DNA of 44,529 nt from an uncultured Bacilli bacterium. GTDB lineage: Bacteria > Bacillota_I > Bacilli_A > RF39 > UBA660. Under the pieces are notes generated by a model that was not told where the DNA came from, ran no database searches, and saw nothing but the letters and a program-made list of their open reading frames with translations. Positions 41,522 through 44,529 of this stretch are shown here, one piece after another. A program made the position numbers and the translations under genes. Every line of letters starts with the position of its first letter. Position 1 is the first letter of the stretch. The stretch lies in NCBI GenBank assembly GCA_944371305.1, contig CALVXM010000009.1:1-44529 (forward strand), written 5' to 3'.

Positions 41522-42808
41522 TTTAATTTCATCTAAATTATCTAAACTTATTTGTATCTCTTCCCCAGTTTTCATGTTTTTTAAATTAAAACAATTACTA
41601 CTTATTTCATTTTCACCTAAAACAATAACATAAGGAATATTTTCACGGTTAGCAAATTCAAAACTTTTTTTGATTTTTTTATCGTTCATAGCAATGTCTA
41701 TCTTGTATCCTAAGGCCCTTAAATTATTAGCTAAAATTAAACTTTGTTTTTTAGTGTTCATCGGTATGATATAAATATCAATTAAAGATCTATTTTTAAA
41801 TTCTTCTCTTTTCCTTAGTATTTCATAAATAGTCGATAAGCCAAAACTTACGCCAACGGCTGGGTATGAATTACCATCGTTGATAAAATCAGTTATCATG
41901 TTATCATATCTACCACCGCCACCCAAGCTACAAGTTAATTCACCATTTTTATCATACACTTCAAAAACATTACCAGTATAATAGTCTTGTCCTCTAGCTA
42001 AAGTTGGCGAAAACTTAACTTTATCTAACAAATTCATTTCTTTAAGGTATGATTCTAATTCATTAAGTTCATTAAGTCCTTTTATAATTGATTCATTAGT
42101 CGTATTTTTATATTTTTTATTTATTTCTTCTAAAGATAAATTGAAAGTATTCAACAAATTAATTGCTATTTCTTCTTTAATATCTATTTTTTTAAATTCC
42201 TCAATTATCGCTTGTTTTGTTAATTTTTCTAACTTATCAATAATAGTTATCACTTTTGAAATTAAATCAGGAGAAATATTTTGTTCTAAAATAAAACCAG
42301 TCATTAAATTTCTACTATTATATTTGATGATGACATCAATGTTTAATTTTGTATATCCCTCGATAAATAAAGAAATTAATTCAGCTTCAATCATTTGACC
42401 ATTTAATCCAACAACATCGACATCACACTGAATAAATTCACGATCTCTTCCTGTTTTAACCGGTCCATCTCTGAATACTTTGCCTATTTCATATCTTTTA
42501 AAAGGAAATTGTAAATCTTTAGTAATAGCAATACATTTAGCAAAAGGTACAGTCAAATCATATCTTAATCCTAGATTTCTTTTCCCCTGATCATTTAATT
42601 TATAAATTTCATTTAACAAATCATTACTTTCATCGTATTTTCCAGCCAACAAGTCATAATAGCACAATATTGGTGTTTCTAATGGCTGATAACCATATTT
42701 TTCAAATATGGTTTTTAAAGTATCATTTATATAATTTCTAATTTTCTGTTCATTAGGCAAAAAGTCATAAGTACCTTTTACGTTTTGTAAATCAATTTTT
42801 CTTTTCAT
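41507..42808 (-). CDS. hisS: histidyl-tRNA synthetase, eukaryote/archaea-like type
   Basis: Charges tRNA-His. 433 residues with the class II fold. KGTYDFLP stands at the start and motif 2 is RYEIGKVFRDG. The signature where common bacterial enzymes read LRPEGT is GLRYDLTVPFAKCIA, and the histidine site reads LARGQDYYTGNVFE with GGGGRYD. These are features of the second HisRS lineage, best known in eukaryotes and archaea and found in scattered bacteria. The C-terminal anticodon domain (about 335-433) is present. It has a perfect-consensus promoter and no T-box. aspS, the usual Bacillota neighbour, is absent. Confidence 0.95.
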   Translation of the reverse strand: MKRKIDLQNVKGTYDFLPNEQKIRNYINDTLKTIFEKYGYQPLETPILCYYDLLAGKYDESNDLLNEIYKLNDQGKRNLGLRYDLTVPFAKCIAITKDLQFPFKRYEIGKVFRDGPVKTGRDREFIQCDVDVVGLNGQMIEAELISLFIEGYTKLNIDVIIKYNSRNLMTGFILEQNISPDLISKVITIIDKLEKLTKQAIIEEFKKIDIKEEIAINLLNTFNLSLEEINKKYKNTTNESIIKGLNELNELESYLKEMNLLDKVKFSPTLARGQDYYTGNVFEVYDKNGELTCSLGGGGRYDNMITDFINDGNSYPAVGVSFGLSTIYEILRKREEFKNRSLIDIYIIPMNTKKQSLILANNLRALGYKIDIAMNDKKIKKSFEFANRENIPYVIVLGENEISSNCFNLKNMKTGEEIQISLDNLDEIKKIID

Positions 42809-42865
42809 AAAATTCCCTCTTTCTAAAGATTATATAGGCATAATTATAAGATTTTTGACGAATAG

Positions 42866-42894
42866 ATTATAGCAAATATTAATATATCTGTCAA
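42866..42894 (-). promoter_or_regulatory. consensus sigma-A promoter of hisS
   Basis: On the minus strand TTGACA (42894-42889), 17 bases, TATAAT (42871-42866), a perfect match. The -35 box overlaps the alr stop codon. The leader of about 50 bases is too short for a T-box. Confidence 0.85.
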
Positions 42895-43955
42895 ATATAT
42901 TCCTTATATATTCTAGGTACTCTTTTACCAACATTGCATAAAACTTCATATTCAATAGTATTTAAGTGTTCAGCTATTTTTTTGATATGATTTATATCTT
43001 TTATCACTTCAACTTGATCATTTATCTTAACATCTTTATCAATTTTTACAAAAAGCATATCCATACAAATATTACCGACAATTTCATATTCTTTATTATT
43101 TATGTAAACGTATCTACCTTTATTAGCTCTTATAATACCATCGCCATAACCAATTGGTACTATAGCAATAAATTCATTTTTAGAAGCTTTATATGAACCT
43201 TCATAACCTAAAGTTTCTCCTTTTTTTAAATGTTTAATTGCAATTACTTTACTAATAAGTTTAAATGTTGATTTAAGTGTTATTAAATCTTTATCAAAAC
43301 CATACATGATTATTCCTAAACGACAACCGTTAACAAAATCTAATTTTGGATATAAAATAGTAGACCTACTAGCAGTTATATGAATTATAGGAATTTCTTT
43401 TAAATTTATATTTTTAGTGATCTTTTTAAATATTTCAAATTGTTTATATGTAGTTTCTTGATCATCTGCTTTATAGATGTGTGTATATATTCCTTCTAAA
43501 ATTAAATTTGATTTTTTTATTTTATTATAAGTTTTTTCAAATTCTTTTTGATTATCAATTCCTAATCTTTTCATTCCAGTATCTAATTTAATATGAACTT
43601 TAAGATATTTTAAATTTATTCCTTCTAATGATTTTAAATAATCATAATTAGGAACTGTTACCGTAATATTATTTTCTTCACAATCATGTAGATAATTGAT
43701 ATCTATAATTCCTAGACATAAAATAGGAATATCCTTTATATCTTTTCTAATTTCTAAAGCTTCTTCTAAACTAGATACAGCTAAATAATTACAACCACCA
43801 GCAATAATCGCTTTTACAACTTTATTACTATAATGACCATAACAATCGGCTTTAACCACACCAAAATAATAACGATAATTAGGGAATTTTTTTATTATCG
43901 TTTCGACATTTTCTTTAATATTATTTAAATATATTTCAACATATGTATTTCTCAT
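42891..43955 (-). CDS. alr: alanine racemase
   Basis: A PLP enzyme making D-alanine for peptidoglycan; in spores such enzymes also hold back alanine-triggered germination. 354 residues, on the short side. PLP-binding Lys in VKADCYGH, KLDTGMKRLGI, CRLGIIMYGFD, the second catalytic Tyr in GYEGSYKA, and NICMDM are present. The usual H-x-A-N-S region reads HITASRST, a variation. A good -10 (TATAAT near 43974-43979) and GGTGAG precede the start. Confidence 0.92.
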   Translation of the reverse strand: MRNTYVEIYLNNIKENVETIIKKFPNYRYYFGVVKADCYGHYSNKVVKAIIAGGCNYLAVSSLEEALEIRKDIKDIPILCLGIIDINYLHDCEENNITVTVPNYDYLKSLEGINLKYLKVHIKLDTGMKRLGIDNQKEFEKTYNKIKKSNLILEGIYTHIYKADDQETTYKQFEIFKKITKNINLKEIPIIHITASRSTILYPKLDFVNGCRLGIIMYGFDKDLITLKSTFKLISKVIAIKHLKKGETLGYEGSYKASKNEFIAIVPIGYGDGIIRANKGRYVYINNKEYEIVGNICMDMLFVKIDKDVKINDQVEVIKDINHIKKIAEHLNTIEYEVLCNVGKRVPRIYKEYI

Positions 43956-44016
43956 TTTTATCTCACCACTTTATTATATTTGATTAATAAATACAATTAT
44001 AACTTTTCCTAATAAA

Positions 44017-44043
44017 TTAAAAAACTCTTATAAAATAAGAGTT
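44017..44043 (-). terminator. terminator of the tRNA array
   Basis: On the minus strand AACTCTTAT, loop TTT, ATAAGAGTT, then T run, 12 bases past the last tRNA. Confidence 0.85.
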
Positions 44044-44054
44044 CATTAATAAAA

Positions 44055-44131
44055 TGGTCGGGAAAACAGGATTTGAACCTGCAACCCCCTGGTCCCAAAC
44101 CAGGTGCTCTACCAAGTTGAGCCATTTCCCG
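44055..44131 (-). tRNA. tRNA-Pro (anticodon UGG)
   Basis: 77 bases. Acceptor CGGGAAA pairs with TTTCCCG, anticodon loop TTTGGGA, encoded CCA. Last gene of the minus-strand array. Confidence 0.95.
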
Positions 44132-44136
44132 ATAAA

Positions 44137-44213
44137 TGGTGCACTCGAAGGGATTCGAACCCCTGACCTTTTGGTTCGTAGCCAAACACTCTATCCAACT
44201 GAGCTACGAGTGC
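44137..44213 (-). tRNA. tRNA-Arg (anticodon ACG)
   Basis: 77 bases. Acceptor GCACTCG pairs with CGAGTGC, anticodon loop CTACGAA (A34 expected to be made inosine by TadA, reading CGU/CGC/CGA), encoded CCA. Confidence 0.95.
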
Positions 44214-44242
44214 AGAATCATTCGGAGTTCAAATTAAATAAA

Positions 44243-44318
44243 TGGTGGCTTCAGGTGGAATCGAACCACCGACACAAGGATTTTCAGTCCTTTGCTCTAC
44301 CGACTGAGCTATGAAGCC
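44243..44318 (-). tRNA. tRNA-Phe (anticodon GAA)
   Basis: 76 bases. Acceptor GGCTTCA pairs with TGAAGCC, anticodon loop CTGAAAA, encoded CCA. Confidence 0.95.
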
Positions 44319-44327
44319 AAATTTAAA

Positions 44328-44403
44328 TGGCGGTTCCGACGGGACTTGAACCCGCGATCTTCTGCGTGACAGGCAGACGTGATAACCACTACACCACGGA
44401 ACC
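44328..44403 (-). tRNA. tRNA-Asp (anticodon GUC)
   Basis: 76 bases. Acceptor GGTTCCG pairs with CGGAACC, anticodon loop CTGTCAC, discriminator G as expected for Asp, encoded CCA. Confidence 0.95.
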
Positions 44404-44404
44404 A

Positions 44405-44481
<77 letters not shown>

Positions 44482-44493
44482 ATATAAACAAAA

Positions 44494-44529
44494 TGGCGGA
44501 GAAAGAGGGATTCGAACCCCCGCGCCGTT
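44494..44529 (-). tRNA. tRNA-Ser, 3' part only (cut by window edge)
   Basis: The 3' end of a tRNA on the minus strand: T arm GGGGGTTCGAATCCCTC, acceptor end TTTCTCCG followed by encoded CCA with discriminator G. The sequence is typical of tRNA-Ser, but the anticodon lies outside the window. Confidence 0.75.

Noticed and set aside
42809-42865. T-box or other riboswitch before hisS
   Set aside because: The leader after the consensus promoter is only about 50 bases and contains no T-box sequence or terminator hairpin.

Overview
The window is a stretch of chromosome from a strongly AT-rich, endospore-forming member of the Bacillota, most likely an uncultured Bacilli-type lineage with a compact genome. 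Four things point there: Bacillus-like sporulation proteins (SpoIIIAH, GerE, GerM, SpoVID, YsxE/CotS, SpoIVA, SpoVIF), a threonine T-box leader, Bacillus-type RNase P RNA, and gene orders shared with Bacillus subtilis. Those orders are gerE-gerM, lon-spoVID-ysxE, rodZ-pgsA-recA-rny, gpsB-rnpB, and dnaD-nth-ponA-recU. TGA is used as a stop, so the genetic code is the standard bacterial one. Many genes overlap by 1-30 bases, and several neighbours present in B. subtilis (the hem genes, cinA, ypoC) are absent. I see no prophage, insertion sequence or CRISPR array.

Layout. 1-2500 (+): an AT-rich edge, then spoIIIAH, gerE, gerM and a small unknown gene. 2500-5400 (-): a membrane glycosyltransferase with a CmpB-like membrane protein, then galU. 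5495-5571: tRNA-Arg(UCU). 5670-8160 (-): a Thr T-box driving an unknown gene and thrS. 8156-15120: two NodB-family polysaccharide deacetylases (one catalytically dead), ysxE, spoVID, an unknown gene, lon, and on the + strand two small genes, one a likely coat protein. 15466-22136: rny, a HerA-like ATPase, recA, pgsA, rodZ, rnpB and gpsB. 22136-26770: recU-pbp1A facing nth-dnaD. 26815-37682 (-): nrnA, then lysS-[pilin-like protein]-phosphatase-ackA, then gpmI-dusB-RDD-[pilin-like protein]. 37763-41491: cca, hup, spoIVA, spoVIF and an unknown + strand gene. 41507-43955 (-): hisS and alr. 44055-end (-): a tRNA array (Ser partial, fMet, Asp, Phe, Arg, Pro).

How it fits together. The sporulation genes cover the engulfment channel (SpoIIIAH), coat basement layer and encasement (SpoIVA, SpoVID, YsxE), late mother-cell transcription (GerE) and maturation or germination (GerM, SpoVIF). 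Three start sites carry the same sigma-K-like layout, AC-N16-CATAnnnTA: gerE, spoVIF and the Pro/Tyr-rich 74-residue gene. Sigma-E-like elements precede spoIIIAH and spoIVA. The rest is housekeeping: translation, DNA repair with an SOS-like box at recA, cell-wall growth and glycolysis/acetate.

The least explained items are two paralogous exported proteins at 29580-31139 and 32735-34693. They share a near-identical C-terminal two-helix module resembling type IV secretion pilins but carry unrelated cysteine-rich ectodomains. Others are an 11-bp inverted repeat that could gate gerE translation, an unknown gene under the Thr T-box, a dead deacetylase next to a coat-like gene, and several short genes with strong ribosome binding sites.
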